Part shown: in pieces, positions 42,322 to 50,751 of the stretch
How the letters are laid out: each line of letters starts with the position of its first letter
Position numbering within the stretch: the first letter of the stretch is position 1
DNA from: Microbacterium helvum
Lineage (GTDB): Bacteria; Actinomycetota; Actinomycetes; Actinomycetales; Microbacteriaceae
NCBI RefSeq assembly: GCF_014779795.1
Contig: NZ_JACXZS010000002.1
Location: 62,001 to 126,000 of the forward strand
Reading direction: 5' to 3'
Length of the DNA stretch: 64,000 nt
Notes under the pieces: model-generated
Told to the model about the DNA's origin: nothing
Seen by the model: the letters and a program-made list of their open reading frames with translations, nothing else
Database searches by the model: none
Made by a program: the position numbers and the translations under genes

Positions 42322-43371
42322 ATGCTCGCCACCGTGATCCACGCCGCCCGCGACATCCGCGTCGAGGACGTGCCCGATCCCGTCCTCTCCACCGGCGCCG
42401 ACGCGATCGTGCGCGTCGTGGCGGCCTGCGTGTGCGGGTCCGATCTGTGGCCGTACCGCGGCGTCACACCGACGAAGCGGCCGCACCGCATCGGCCACGA
42501 GTTCGTCGGCGTCGTCGATGAGGTCGGTCCGGACGTACGGATCGTGCGTCCCGGCGATTTCGTGATCGCGCCGTTCTACGTCTGCGACGGCACCTGCGTC
42601 AACTGCCGGAACGGTGTGAGCACGTCGTGCCTGCACGGCGGCTGGTGGGGCGGCGACGACCGCTTCGGCGGCTTCGCGGACGGCGGGCAGGGCGAGCGCG
42701 TGCGCGTCCCGCTGGCCGACGGCACGCTCGCGGTCGTTCCCGGTCCCGTCGCGGACGACGAGGTGCCGGGCCTGCTCACCCTGAGCGACGTCATGGGCAC
42801 GGGGCATCACGCCGCCGTGTCGGCGGGGGTCCGCCCCGGAGACTCGGTCGCCGTCGTCGGCGACGGCGCCGTCGGCCTGTGCGCGATCATCGCCGCGAAG
42901 CGGCTGGGGGCCACGACGATCATCGCGATGTCGCGGCACCCGCAGCGACAGGCCCTCGCGCGCGACTTCGGCGCGACGCACATCGTCGAGGAACGGGGGG
43001 ATGCCGGCGTCCGGGCCGTGCAGGACCTCACCGGCGGGATCGGCGCCGATCGCGTGCTCGAGTGCGTCGGCACGAAGGAATCGATGGACCAGGCGCTGCG
43101 CTCGACGCGCCCGGGCGGGATGGTCGGCTACGTCGGCGTGCCCAACGGCGGTCCCGAACTGCCGGTGCGGCAGATGTTCGACCGCAACGTCGGCGTCAAC
43201 GGCGGCGTCGCACCGGTGCGCGGCTACATCGAGGAGCTGCTGCCCGACGTCCGGTCCGGCGCGATCCGCCCCGGCCGCGTGTTCGACCTCGAGCTGCCGC
43301 TGCGAGAGGCCGCGGAGGCCTATGCTGCGATGGACGAACGCCGCGCGACCAAGGTCCTGCTGCGGCCGTGA
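42322..43371 (+). CDS. zinc-dependent medium-chain alcohol dehydrogenase
   Basis: 349 residues. The catalytic zinc site is CGSDLWPYRG and GHEFVGVV; a structural-zinc-like lobe has Cys residues in VCDGTCVNCRNGVSTSC. The cofactor fold has SVAVVGDGAVGLCAII and RVLECVGTKESMDQAL. Similar actinobacterial proteins act on alcohols, aldehydes or sugar alcohols; the substrate is not determinable here. Confidence 0.9.
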   Translation: MLATVIHAARDIRVEDVPDPVLSTGADAIVRVVAACVCGSDLWPYRGVTPTKRPHRIGHEFVGVVDEVGPDVRIVRPGDFVIAPFYVCDGTCVNCRNGVSTSCLHGGWWGGDDRFGGFADGGQGERVRVPLADGTLAVVPGPVADDEVPGLLTLSDVMGTGHHAAVSAGVRPGDSVAVVGDGAVGLCAIIAAKRLGATTIIAMSRHPQRQALARDFGATHIVEERGDAGVRAVQDLTGGIGADRVLECVGTKESMDQALRSTRPGGMVGYVGVPNGGPELPVRQMFDRNVGVNGGVAPVRGYIEELLPDVRSGAIRPGRVFDLELPLREAAEAYAAMDERRATKVLLRP

Positions 43372-43479
43372 CGGGTGCCGGAGCCGCCGGTGCCGGCCAC
43401 GGCGATCGGCGACGCGCCCGCGCGCCTGCGTGCCTGAGCGTGCGCATGAGGTAGAACAGCAGAAGTCGAAGGGACCCCC

Positions 43480-43647
43480 GTGAAGATCGTCAAGCGCATC
43501 GTTCTGGTGCTCGTCATCGCGTTCGCGGCGTTCTACCTCATCACCCGCCCGCAGGATGCCGCCAATGCCGTGCAGGGCGCGATCAACGCCGTCGTGGGCG
43601 CCGTGATGGCCGTGGTCGACTTCTTCGTGGCCCTCGCCGCGGGGTGA
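43480..43647 (+). CDS. 55-residue hydrophobic small protein
   Basis: Small protein starting at GTG with AAGGGA six bases upstream. A basic start (VKIVKRI) leads into a hydrophobic helix (VLVLVIAFAAFYLI), then TRPQDAANAVQGAIN and a second hydrophobic or amphipathic helix (AVVGAVMAVVDFFVAL). Its stop overlaps the start of the PH-domain gene (GTGA), so the two products are made together, suggesting a membrane partnership. I do not recognise a family. Confidence 0.75.
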   Translation: MKIVKRIVLVLVIAFAAFYLITRPQDAANAVQGAINAVVGAVMAVVDFFVALAAG

Positions 43648-44450
43648 GCGTGTTCGATCCGCGGATCGACAAGCACCTGATCGCGGATCAGGGGGAGTAC
43701 GTCGTCGACGAGGTCCGCAAGCACTGGGCCGCGACCGTGTCGGCCGTCCTGGAGCTTCTCGGCGGCTTCGTCGTGTTCCTGCTGGCCTTCGTCCTCCCGG
43801 CGCAGGTCTGGTGGCTTCCGACTCTGCTCGGCGCCGGAATCGGCCTGCACGCGCTGTGGCGCATCTTCGAGCAGCGCATGGACCGCTTCGTCATCACCAA
43901 CATGCGGGTGTTCCGGGTGCACGGCATCCTCTCCCAGCGGATCGCGACCATGCCGCTCGCCCGCATCCTCGACATCTCGGTCTACAAGCCCTTCGTCGGG
44001 CGCATCTTCGGCTACGGCCACTTCGTGTTCGAATCCGCCGCACAGGAGCAGGGACTGCGCGAGATCCGCTACGTCGGCGATCCCGACACCCGGGGGCTCA
44101 CGATCCAGCGCGTGATCGCGCAGGCGGGGCTCCGCGGCGCCGCCGGGCGCGGCGACCCGAACGCGCTGCCCTCGCCGGTGCAGCCCCCGCCGCAGGCCGT
44201 CCCCCAGCCGCAGCCGGCGACGCAGCCGCAGCCGGCGACGGTCACCGTCACGCCGTACGACGAGGGCCGCGCCACGGCGCCCGTCCCCGGGATCGAGCGA
44301 GGCGGCTCGCAGACCGGCTGGGACTGGCTGGCGGACGCCCAGCGACGCGAGGACGAGCGTCTCGCGCAGCTGCGGGGCGAGCCCGCCGCCGGCGCCGCGC
44401 CCTTCGATCCCGACCGCACGAACACCGCGCCGATCGACCTTCCGCGCTGA
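43644..44450 (+). CDS. PH domain-containing membrane protein
   Basis: 268 residues. Two membrane helices (about 33-75: VLELLGGFVVFLLAFVLP, WWLPTLLGAGIGLHALW) precede a bacterial PH domain (about 75-155: MDRFVITNMRVFRVHGILSQRI, LARILDISVYKPFVGRIFGYG). A Pro/Gln-rich tail follows with repeats of PQPAT. Bacterial PH proteins of this type are membrane-associated but functionally obscure. GTG start overlaps the 55-residue gene. Confidence 0.87.
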   Translation: MSVFDPRIDKHLIADQGEYVVDEVRKHWAATVSAVLELLGGFVVFLLAFVLPAQVWWLPTLLGAGIGLHALWRIFEQRMDRFVITNMRVFRVHGILSQRIATMPLARILDISVYKPFVGRIFGYGHFVFESAAQEQGLREIRYVGDPDTRGLTIQRVIAQAGLRGAAGRGDPNALPSPVQPPPQAVPQPQPATQPQPATVTVTPYDEGRATAPVPGIERGGSQTGWDWLADAQRREDERLAQLRGEPAAGAAPFDPDRTNTAPIDLPR

Positions 44451-44496
44451 CTCGCCGCCCCGTTCGGGAACATCGCGGGCGACCCCCGCGTTCTGT

Positions 44497-44502
44497 TACC
44501 CT
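44497..44502 (+). promoter_or_regulatory. -10 box (TACCCT) of rpsA
   Basis: TACCCT would give a leader of about 185 nt before the rpsA ATG. The leader contains small hairpins (GTGGC/GCCAC near 44517-44532; GAGCCG/CGGCTC near 44538-44553) and a 25-codon reading frame. Confidence 0.4.
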
Positions 44503-44573
44503 GGAGTGTCACTCGTGTGGCTGTTTCGCCACGCCCGGAGCCGATCGCGGCTCGGACGCACCCCGCAGGGGGC

Positions 44574-44651
44574 ATGAGCGGCATCGCAATGAAATCCGCT
44601 TCGCTTCGGTCTGAGGCATCCGTTCGCGTCCGCGCGTCGGAGGCCGCCTGA
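44574..44651 (+). CDS. possible 25-residue leader peptide upstream of rpsA
   Basis: An ATG preceded immediately by AGGGGGC opens a 25-codon frame ending in TGA, 44 nt before rpsA. The peptide begins MSGIAMKSASLRSEAS. Frames this short arise by chance in GC-rich DNA; position in a long ribosomal-protein leader is the only reason to list it. Confidence 0.25.
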   Translation: MSGIAMKSASLRSEASVRVRASEAA

Positions 44652-44695
44652 GGATCGGGGCCCGACATCCCAACCCAACAAGGACAACCCACTAC

Positions 44696-46144
44696 ATGAC
44701 TAGCGCAACGACCGCCACGGCCACCAAGCAGGTCGCGATCAACGACATCGGCTCTGCTGAGGACTTCCTGGCCGCGGTCGAGAAGACTCTGAAGTTCTTC
44801 AACGACGGCGACCTCATCGAAGGCACCGTGGTGAAGATCGACCGCGACGAGGTCCTCCTCGACGTGGGCTACAAGACCGAGGGCGTCATCCCCTCGCGCG
44901 AGCTTTCCATCAAGCACGACGTCGACCCCAACGAGGTCGTCAAGGTCGGCGACGAGGTCGAAGCCCTCGTTCTCCAGAAGGAGGACAAGGAAGGCCGCCT
45001 CATCCTCTCCAAGAAGCGCGCCCAGTACGAGCGCGCGTGGGGCGACGTCGAGAAGATCAAGGAGAACGACGGTGTCGTCACCGGTCAGGTGATCGAGGTC
45101 GTCAAGGGCGGCCTCATCGTCGACATCGGCCTCCGCGGCTTCCTCCCCGCTTCGCTCATCGAGCTGCGCCGCGTCCGCGACCTCACGCCGTACCTCGGCC
45201 AGGAGATCGAGGCGAAGATCCTCGAGCTCGACAAGAACCGCAACAACGTCGTGCTCTCGCGCCGCGCCCTGCTCGAGCAGACGCAGTCCGAGTCGCGCAC
45301 CACGTTCCTCAACAACCTCCACAAGGGCCAGGTCCGCAAGGGCACGGTCTCGTCGATCGTCAACTTCGGTGCGTTCGTCGACCTCGGTGGCGTCGACGGT
45401 CTCGTCCACGTCTCGGAGCTCTCGTGGAAGCACATCGAGCACGCGTCCGAGGTCGTCGAGGTCGGCCAGGAGGTCACCGTCGAGATCCTCGAGGTGGACC
45501 TGGACCGCGAGCGCGTCTCGCTGTCGCTGAAGGCGACGCAGGAGGACCCGTGGCAGGTCTTCGCCCGCACGCACGCGATCGGTCAGGTCGCGCCGGGCAA
45601 GGTCACCAAGCTCGTTCCGTTCGGTGCGTTCGTGCGCGTCGCGGACGGCATCGAGGGCCTCGTGCACATCTCGGAGCTGTCGGGCAAGCACGTCGAGCTC
45701 GCCGAGCAGGTCGTGTCGGTCGGCGAAGAGGTCTTCGTCAAGATCATCGACATCGACCTCGAGCGTCGCCGCATCTCGCTGTCGCTCAAGCAGGCGAACG
45801 AGTCGGTCGACCCCTACGGCACCGAGTTCGACCCGGCCCTCTACGGCATGGTCACCGAGTACGACGAGAACGGGGAGTACAAGTACCCCGAGGGCTTCGA
45901 CTCCGAGACCAACCAGTGGAAGGAAGGCTTCGACGAGCAGCGCGAGAAGTGGGAGCAGGAGTACGCCGCCGCCCACGCCCGCTGGGAGGCCCACAAGGCT
46001 GCCGTCATCAAGGCCCTCGAGGCCGAGGCCGCCGCTCCGGTCGAGACCGGCTCGTCCTCGTACTCGTCCGACAGCGGCCCGGTGGGCACGCTCGCGGACG
46101 ACGAGGCTCTCGCCGCTCTGCGCGAGAAGCTCTCGGGTCGTTGA
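44696..46144 (+). CDS. rpsA: 30S ribosomal protein S1
   Basis: Ribosomal protein that binds mRNA, 482 residues, with four S1 (OB-fold) repeats starting near DLIEGTVVKI, GVVTGQVIEV, GQVRKGTVSSI and QVAPGKVTKL. The fourth repeat is followed by a charged C-terminal region (NGEYKYPEGFDSET, EEQ/AAHARWEAH-rich). Four repeats and about 480 residues is the actinobacterial form, shorter than the six-repeat proteobacterial protein. Ends in a very strong hairpin. Confidence 0.97.
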   Translation: MTSATTATATKQVAINDIGSAEDFLAAVEKTLKFFNDGDLIEGTVVKIDRDEVLLDVGYKTEGVIPSRELSIKHDVDPNEVVKVGDEVEALVLQKEDKEGRLILSKKRAQYERAWGDVEKIKENDGVVTGQVIEVVKGGLIVDIGLRGFLPASLIELRRVRDLTPYLGQEIEAKILELDKNRNNVVLSRRALLEQTQSESRTTFLNNLHKGQVRKGTVSSIVNFGAFVDLGGVDGLVHVSELSWKHIEHASEVVEVGQEVTVEILEVDLDRERVSLSLKATQEDPWQVFARTHAIGQVAPGKVTKLVPFGAFVRVADGIEGLVHISELSGKHVELAEQVVSVGEEVFVKIIDIDLERRRISLSLKQANESVDPYGTEFDPALYGMVTEYDENGEYKYPEGFDSETNQWKEGFDEQREKWEQEYAAAHARWEAHKAAVIKALEAEAAAPVETGSSSYSSDSGPVGTLADDEALAALREKLSGR

Positions 46145-46181
46145 TCTGAGCTGACGCTCTCGGTTCGCCGAACCGTCTGGT

Positions 46182-46217
46182 CGAAAGGGCCGTCGCCGAA
46201 AGGCGGCGGCCCTTTCG
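46182..46217 (+). terminator. 16-bp hairpin with GAAA tetraloop after rpsA
   Basis: Arms 46182-46197 and 46202-46217 pair over 16 bp with one wobble around a GAAA (GNRA-type) loop. No T-tract follows. Confidence 0.7.
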
Positions 46218-46247
46218 CGTGCGCCAGGTGATGTCGGTGGGTCCGCG

Positions 46248-46253
46248 TATCGT
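46248..46253 (+). promoter_or_regulatory. -10 box (TATCGT) of the GIY-YIG gene
   Basis: TATCGT ends six bases before the GTG at 46260. Confidence 0.45.
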
Positions 46254-46259
46254 CACGGC

Positions 46260-46826
46260 GTGCCTGTGAAACGCCTGTCGTCGCGCTGCCTGATGGACGA
46301 GGGATGCCGGGGCCCGGTGCCGTCCGACGCGCCGGTGCCGCTGTGCGAGCGTCACCTCGCCGCGGTCGTCGACTGGGCTGAGGGCGACTACGGCCTCACG
46401 GACGTGCTGCCGTCGCCGTGCCGCCTGTGCGGATCGAGGCTGGGCGTGCGCTACCCGTCCGGCTGGCTGTGCGCGGTGTGCGAATGGCGCCACGGCGACG
46501 TGCCCGACGCAGAGATCGCGCCGCCGCGCGTCGACGTCGTCTACTACCTGCGCTACGCCGACCGCATCAAGATCGGCACGACCGGCAACCCCCGCCAGCG
46601 GTTCGCCGCCATCTGGCACGACGAGCTGCTCGCGTTCGAACGCGGCGGACGCGCGGTCGAACAGGCGCGTCACGCGCAGTTCGCCGCGGACCGGCATCCC
46701 GGCACGGAGTGGTTCCGGATCTCTCCCGCCCTCCAGGCGCATGTCGCGATCCTCGCGGCCGGTGTCGACGACCCGTGGGCGCAGCACGCGAGATGGGTGA
46801 GCGAGGCGCTCGCGGCGCGGCTGTGA
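46260..46826 (+). CDS. GIY-YIG nuclease family protein (MUG113/T5orf172-like)
   Basis: 188 residues. The N-terminal half has Cys/His pairs (RCLMDEGC, LCERHL, CRLCG, CAVCEW) consistent with one or two zinc sites. The C-terminal half resembles the MUG113 branch of GIY-YIG: VDVVYYLRYADRIKIGTT as the GIY...YIG equivalent, RQRFAAI, the conserved Glu region GRAVEQARHAQF and GTEWFRIS. Homologues appear in phages and in bacterial genomes; function unknown. No mobile-element signs around it. Confidence 0.75.
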   Translation: MPVKRLSSRCLMDEGCRGPVPSDAPVPLCERHLAAVVDWAEGDYGLTDVLPSPCRLCGSRLGVRYPSGWLCAVCEWRHGDVPDAEIAPPRVDVVYYLRYADRIKIGTTGNPRQRFAAIWHDELLAFERGGRAVEQARHAQFAADRHPGTEWFRISPALQAHVAILAAGVDDPWAQHARWVSEALAARL

Positions 46827-46891
46827 CGCCCGCGGCCCCGCCGAATGCCGATGCCTCGTGGTTTTCGGGTGCTCTGCGCGGCGGCATCCAT

Positions 46892-46897
46892 TACGTT
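46892..46897 (+). promoter_or_regulatory. -10 box (TACGTT) of the sensor kinase gene
   Basis: TACGTT ends six bases before the GTG at 46904, which helps choose that start over the in-frame GTG at 46823. Confidence 0.4.
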
Positions 46898-46903
46898 CAG
46901 GGT

Positions 46904-48571
46904 GTGAGCGCCGACACGCCGGGGAGAACGGGCACGCCCGGGGTGCGCCCGCGCACCCACGCGCCGGCCCCCGATGCTGCGGACCGGACGCGTGGACGCA
47001 CCGCCACCCTCAACCAGCTGCTGCTGGCGGCTGTGGTGTTCGTGCTCGGCGTGCTCGTCGCGATCGGACCCTTTCGCGGCGATCCGGTGATGTTCTTCGT
47101 CGGACTCGTCGTGGTGGTCGTCGTGACCGCCGCCACCCTCGTCGTGCCGTGGAACCGGATGCCCTACGGGTGGGTCGCGGTCGTCCCGGCCGTCGACATC
47201 CTGGCCATCACGATCATGCAGATCGCCGCGCCGGACTCGGTGCTGGGCCTGCTGTGGATCTTCCCGACCACGTGGCTCGCGGGCGGCTTCGGCATGCTGG
47301 GGCTCTTCGGGGTGATCGTCGCCATCGCCGGCGTCATCAGCGTGCTCACGGTGCAGAGCGCCACCGAGGTCACCTATCGGACGTTCCTGCTGCCGCTCGT
47401 CCTCATCGCCGTGGCGACGACGAGTCACCTGAACGCATGGCGATCCGACGCGCAGCGGACCCTGCTGGCCAAGCAGTCGCAGCTGCTGCGCAGCATCCTC
47501 GACCGCACCCGGCGGCAGGAGCAGATCGTCACCGAGGTCCTGGACGCGGTCGACTTCGGCGTGGTGCGCATCGCCCCGGACGGGCGGATCGCGGTGACGA
47601 ACGAGGCGCACGGGCGCCTGCAGCAGGGGATCGAGCCCGACGACAGCGCCGAGGCCGCCGCCTTCCGCGACGACGGGACGACGCCGCTGCCGGCCGCAGA
47701 GCTGCCGCTGGAGCGCGCGCGGCGGGGCGAGGTGTTCGACGACCTGGTGGTGTGGTTCGGCGGCGAGCCCGGTCCACGCCGGGCGCTCACCACCGCCGCG
47801 CGGCGCCTCACCGACCCCGGCGGCGAGGACGCCGGGGCGATCGTGGTCTCACGCGACGTGACCGCGGAGCTCACGGCGCTCCGCGCGCGTGACGAGCTCG
47901 TCGCGTCGGTGTCGCACGAGCTGCGCACGCCCCTCACCTCGATCCTCGGCTACCTCGACCTCGCGATCGAGGACCCCGGCACGCCTGCCCACGTCCGCGA
48001 CGGCCTCGACATCGCCGAGCGCAACGCCGAGCGACTGCTGCGCATCGTCGCCGACATCCTCGCGGCCTCCAGCTCGTCGTCGGCGTCGGTCGAGGCCTCG
48101 CTCGTGCCGCAGCTGCTGGACCTGCAGGACCTCGTGCGTGCGGCGGCCGCCGATGCGGTCCCACGTGCCGCGGCCCGCGCCATCACGGTGGACACGACGG
48201 GGCTGGAATCGGCCTCGGCCTGGGCCGACGCCCTGCGCATGCGACAGGTCGTCGACAACCTCGTGTCGAACGCGATCGCCTACAACAAGGACGGCGGCAC
48301 GGTGTACGTCGGCACGACGAGCGATGGCACCTCGAGCTGGATCCTGGTGCGCGACACCGGAGCGGGCATCTCCGAGGCCGACCGCTCACGCCTGTTCCAG
48401 CGCTTCTACAAGGCCGGATCCGAGCGTCGCGCCGGCACCGGCCTCGGACTCGCCATCACGCGCGACATCGTGCGCGCCCACGGCGGTGAGCTGGGCCTTC
48501 ACAGCGCGGTGGGCGTCGGGTCGACGTTCATCGTGAAGCTTCCCGCGACCGCCCCCGAAGGAGACCGGTGA
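46904..48571 (+). CDS. membrane sensor histidine kinase
   Basis: About 555 residues. The N-terminal 190 residues hold about six transmembrane helices (LLLAAVVFVLGVLVAIG through FLLPLVLIAVATTS). A PAS-like region follows (VLDAVDFGVVRIAPDGRIAVTNEA), then HisKA (SVSHELRTPLTSILGYLD with the phospho-His) and the ATPase domain (NLVSNAIAYNKDGGTV, DTGAGISEADRSRLFQRF, GTGLGLAITRDIV). Its likely partner is the OmpR-type regulator at 49756-50550. Overlaps the next gene by one base (TGATG). Confidence 0.9.
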   Translation: MSADTPGRTGTPGVRPRTHAPAPDAADRTRGRTATLNQLLLAAVVFVLGVLVAIGPFRGDPVMFFVGLVVVVVVTAATLVVPWNRMPYGWVAVVPAVDILAITIMQIAAPDSVLGLLWIFPTTWLAGGFGMLGLFGVIVAIAGVISVLTVQSATEVTYRTFLLPLVLIAVATTSHLNAWRSDAQRTLLAKQSQLLRSILDRTRRQEQIVTEVLDAVDFGVVRIAPDGRIAVTNEAHGRLQQGIEPDDSAEAAAFRDDGTTPLPAAELPLERARRGEVFDDLVVWFGGEPGPRRALTTAARRLTDPGGEDAGAIVVSRDVTAELTALRARDELVASVSHELRTPLTSILGYLDLAIEDPGTPAHVRDGLDIAERNAERLLRIVADILAASSSSSASVEASLVPQLLDLQDLVRAAAADAVPRAAARAITVDTTGLESASAWADALRMRQVVDNLVSNAIAYNKDGGTVYVGTTSDGTSSWILVRDTGAGISEADRSRLFQRFYKAGSERRAGTGLGLAITRDIVRAHGGELGLHSAVGVGSTFIVKLPATAPEGDR

Positions 48572-49737
48572 TGATCCTCGACCTCGACAGCGTGCTCGTG
48601 GTGACCGCTCTGGTCGTGAACGTGAGCGGTGTGCTGTTCATCCTCGAGACGCTGCTCCGCCGCGACGAGGGCGCGGGCCGCATCTGGTCGATCGCATTCC
48701 TCGCGGCGATGCTCACGACCCTCGCCTACACGGTCTGGGCGCAGAGCGACGGCGCCTGGTGGGCGGTCGCCGTGGGCAATGCCTCGTTCGTCGCGGGGAC
48801 CGGATGCATGTGGCTGGGATGCCGGCGCTTCAACAGCCGTCGCATGTCGTGGTCGTCGGGCCTCGTCATCGCCGCCGTCGTCGCCGCGTTCGCGGCCGTC
48901 GCGATCGAGGGCGACGCGGGCGGCGACTGGTCCGGCGCGCTGTGGATGTTCGTGCCGCTGCTCGCGTTCGCCGGCGCCGGTGCGGTGGAGTGCCTGCGCG
49001 GCTCGATGCGCGAGTCCCGCACCGCCTGGGTGCTGGGAGCGGTGCTCGGGTTCCAGTCGCTGTACTACGTGTCGCGGACGACGGCGTTCGTCACCTCGGG
49101 GCCTGACAGCGCGCTGTTCCAATCGGCGTTCGGGACGCTGACGACCAGCCTCCTCACGGTGACGCTCACGATCGTCGCGGTGGTGGTCACCTCCGTGCTG
49201 CGGGCGTCGAGGGCGCCGATGCGCGGCTATGCGCGCCGCACCGACGAGACGATCGGGAGCGAGGGCCTGCTCACCGGCGAGACGTTCGCGAACGTGCTCG
49301 ACGGGCTCTGCCGCCGCGGCGCCCGCCGCGGCGAGACGATCGCGGTGACGGCGGTGCGGGTGGACGACCTCGACCAGATCTCGACGGCGTTCGGCAGCGA
49401 GGTCGCCGGCAACGTGGCCGAGACGTGGCGCGCCGGCGTCCGCCGGTACGCCCCCACGAACGCCGTCGTCGCCGAGGACGGGCCGACCGGCATCGCGGTG
49501 GCACTGGCGGTCACCTCGGCGCAGGAGGCGCGGCGCCAGGCCGGCGCGGTCTATCGCGGGCTCTTCGACGACCTGGGTCGCGTCGGCGGGGGAGTGATCC
49601 CCGTCGTGGGCGTCGGCGTCGCCCTCAGCGACTCCGTCGGCTACGACCCCGAGGGCCTGCTTCGCGTCGCCCGAGAGGCGGCGAGTCGTGCGGCGGCGAA
49701 CGTCGAGACCTCGGTCCTCGTCGCAGACCCCGAGTAG
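48571..49737 (+). CDS. membrane protein with degenerate GGDEF-like domain
   Basis: 388 residues. About six transmembrane helices in the first 205 residues resemble the MASE-type sensor regions of diguanylate cyclases. The C-terminal domain (about 215-388) keeps the cyclase-like pattern (IAVTAVRVDDLDQISTAFGSEVAGNVAETW) but where GGDEF should be it reads AEDGPTGIAVAL, so no catalytic site is evident. Probably a non-catalytic regulator coupled to the kinase by a one-base overlap. GTG 48568 is an alternative start. Confidence 0.7.
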   Translation: MILDLDSVLVVTALVVNVSGVLFILETLLRRDEGAGRIWSIAFLAAMLTTLAYTVWAQSDGAWWAVAVGNASFVAGTGCMWLGCRRFNSRRMSWSSGLVIAAVVAAFAAVAIEGDAGGDWSGALWMFVPLLAFAGAGAVECLRGSMRESRTAWVLGAVLGFQSLYYVSRTTAFVTSGPDSALFQSAFGTLTTSLLTVTLTIVAVVVTSVLRASRAPMRGYARRTDETIGSEGLLTGETFANVLDGLCRRGARRGETIAVTAVRVDDLDQISTAFGSEVAGNVAETWRAGVRRYAPTNAVVAEDGPTGIAVALAVTSAQEARRQAGAVYRGLFDDLGRVGGGVIPVVGVGVALSDSVGYDPEGLLRVAREAASRAAANVETSVLVADPE

Positions 49738-49755
49738 CGGCATCCACCGATCCCG

Positions 49756-50550
49756 TCACGCGGTGAGGCGGTAGCCGACCCCTCGCACCGTCTCGATCCA
49801 GCGGGGCTGGGCGGGGGACTCGCCGAGCTTGCGGCGCAGATTCGCCATGTGCACCTCGATGGCGCGGGCGTCGCTGTCGGACACGTAGGAGTTCGCGCCG
49901 AACGCGTCGCCCCTGAGCATCAGCGCCAGGTCTGATTTCGCCCGCACCCGCCTGCCGGCTGCGAGCAGGTCGGCCAGCAGATCGAACTCGCTGCGGGTGA
50001 GCTCCACGCCGGCCTCGTCGACCTCGACGATGCGCGTGTCGACGTTGAGCCGCAGGCCCCGGTGCTCGAGCCACGCGTCCGCGTCCGTCGAGGCCGCCGA
50101 CGTCGCGGACTCCGCCCCGACATGGTGGCGCGGGCGGCGGAGCATGGCGTCGATGCGCGCGCGCAGCTCGCGGGGCCGGAACGGCTTGGCGACGTAGTCG
50201 TCGGCCCCCGCTTCCAATCCCTGCAGCGCATCGATCTCTTCGGTGCGGGCGCTGAGCATGACGATGTACGTCGAGCTGAGCGCGCGGATGCGCTTGGCGG
50301 TCTCGAAGCCGTCCATCCCGGGCATGTTGACGTCGAGGGTGGTCACGAGAGGGGAGTGCTCACGAACGAGCTCGACGCCTTCGGCTCCGTCGGCCGCGCC
50401 GTGCACCTCGAACCCCGCCTGGGCCAGCACGACCGACAGCAGCGAGCGGATGTCGTCCTCGTCCTCGATGACGACGGCGACGCGAGGTTCCTCCACCGAT
50501 GACCCTTCCGGCGCCGGCGACGTCACAGCCGGCTCCTGGACGTCGGTCAT
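49756..50550 (-). CDS. OmpR-family response regulator
   Basis: 264 residues. The receiver domain has the acidic pair IEDEDD, phospho-acceptor in TLDVNMPGMDGF, and Lys in VAKPFRPREL. A linker containing HHVGAES precedes the winged-helix DNA-binding domain (LTRSEFDLLADLLA, SDSDARAIEVHMANLRRKL, IETVRGVGYRLT). An N-terminal extension of about 20 residues is unusual. Convergent with the kinase and GGDEF-like genes; 280 nt upstream carry two identical palindromes. Confidence 0.92.
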   Translation of the reverse strand: MTDVQEPAVTSPAPEGSSVEEPRVAVVIEDEDDIRSLLSVVLAQAGFEVHGAADGAEGVELVREHSPLVTTLDVNMPGMDGFETAKRIRALSSTYIVMLSARTEEIDALQGLEAGADDYVAKPFRPRELRARIDAMLRRPRHHVGAESATSAASTDADAWLEHRGLRLNVDTRIVEVDEAGVELTRSEFDLLADLLAAGRRVRAKSDLALMLRGDAFGANSYVSDSDARAIEVHMANLRRKLGESPAQPRWIETVRGVGYRLTA

Positions 50551-50648
50551 GATATCCCACCGCCGGTCGCGGCGACGAGACCCCGTCGTGGGGCCCCAGG
50601 CCGCGCGGAGGGCGGGAGATCTCCCCAGATCCCGCCCCTCGCGCGTCC

Positions 50649-50660
50649 TCGGTGCACCGA
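50649..50660. promoter_or_regulatory. 12-bp palindrome TCGGTGCACCGA, copy 1
   Basis: Perfect self-complementary dodecamer in the divergent region between the OmpR-type regulator and coaE. An identical copy lies 91 bp away. The rest of 50551-50830 shows an imperfect GC-rich hairpin (GGGCGGGA/TCCCGCCC near 50613-50639) and no coding sequence I can support. Confidence 0.6.
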
Positions 50661-50739
50661 CTCGAGCAGCTCACGCCCCCACGGCTGCTGCTCCGTCGAG
50701 CCGGAGACGGGTACCACCATCAGGCGCTTCCTCGTCTCT

Positions 50740-50751
50740 TCGGTGCACCGA
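50740..50751. promoter_or_regulatory. 12-bp palindrome TCGGTGCACCGA, copy 2
   Basis: Identical to copy 1 at every base, about 190 nt upstream of the regulator start codon and 80 nt upstream of coaE. Confidence 0.6.

Noticed and set aside
48571..49737. Active diguanylate cyclase
   Set aside because: The GGDEF catalytic motif is replaced by an unrelated string and no metal-binding acidic pair is evident.
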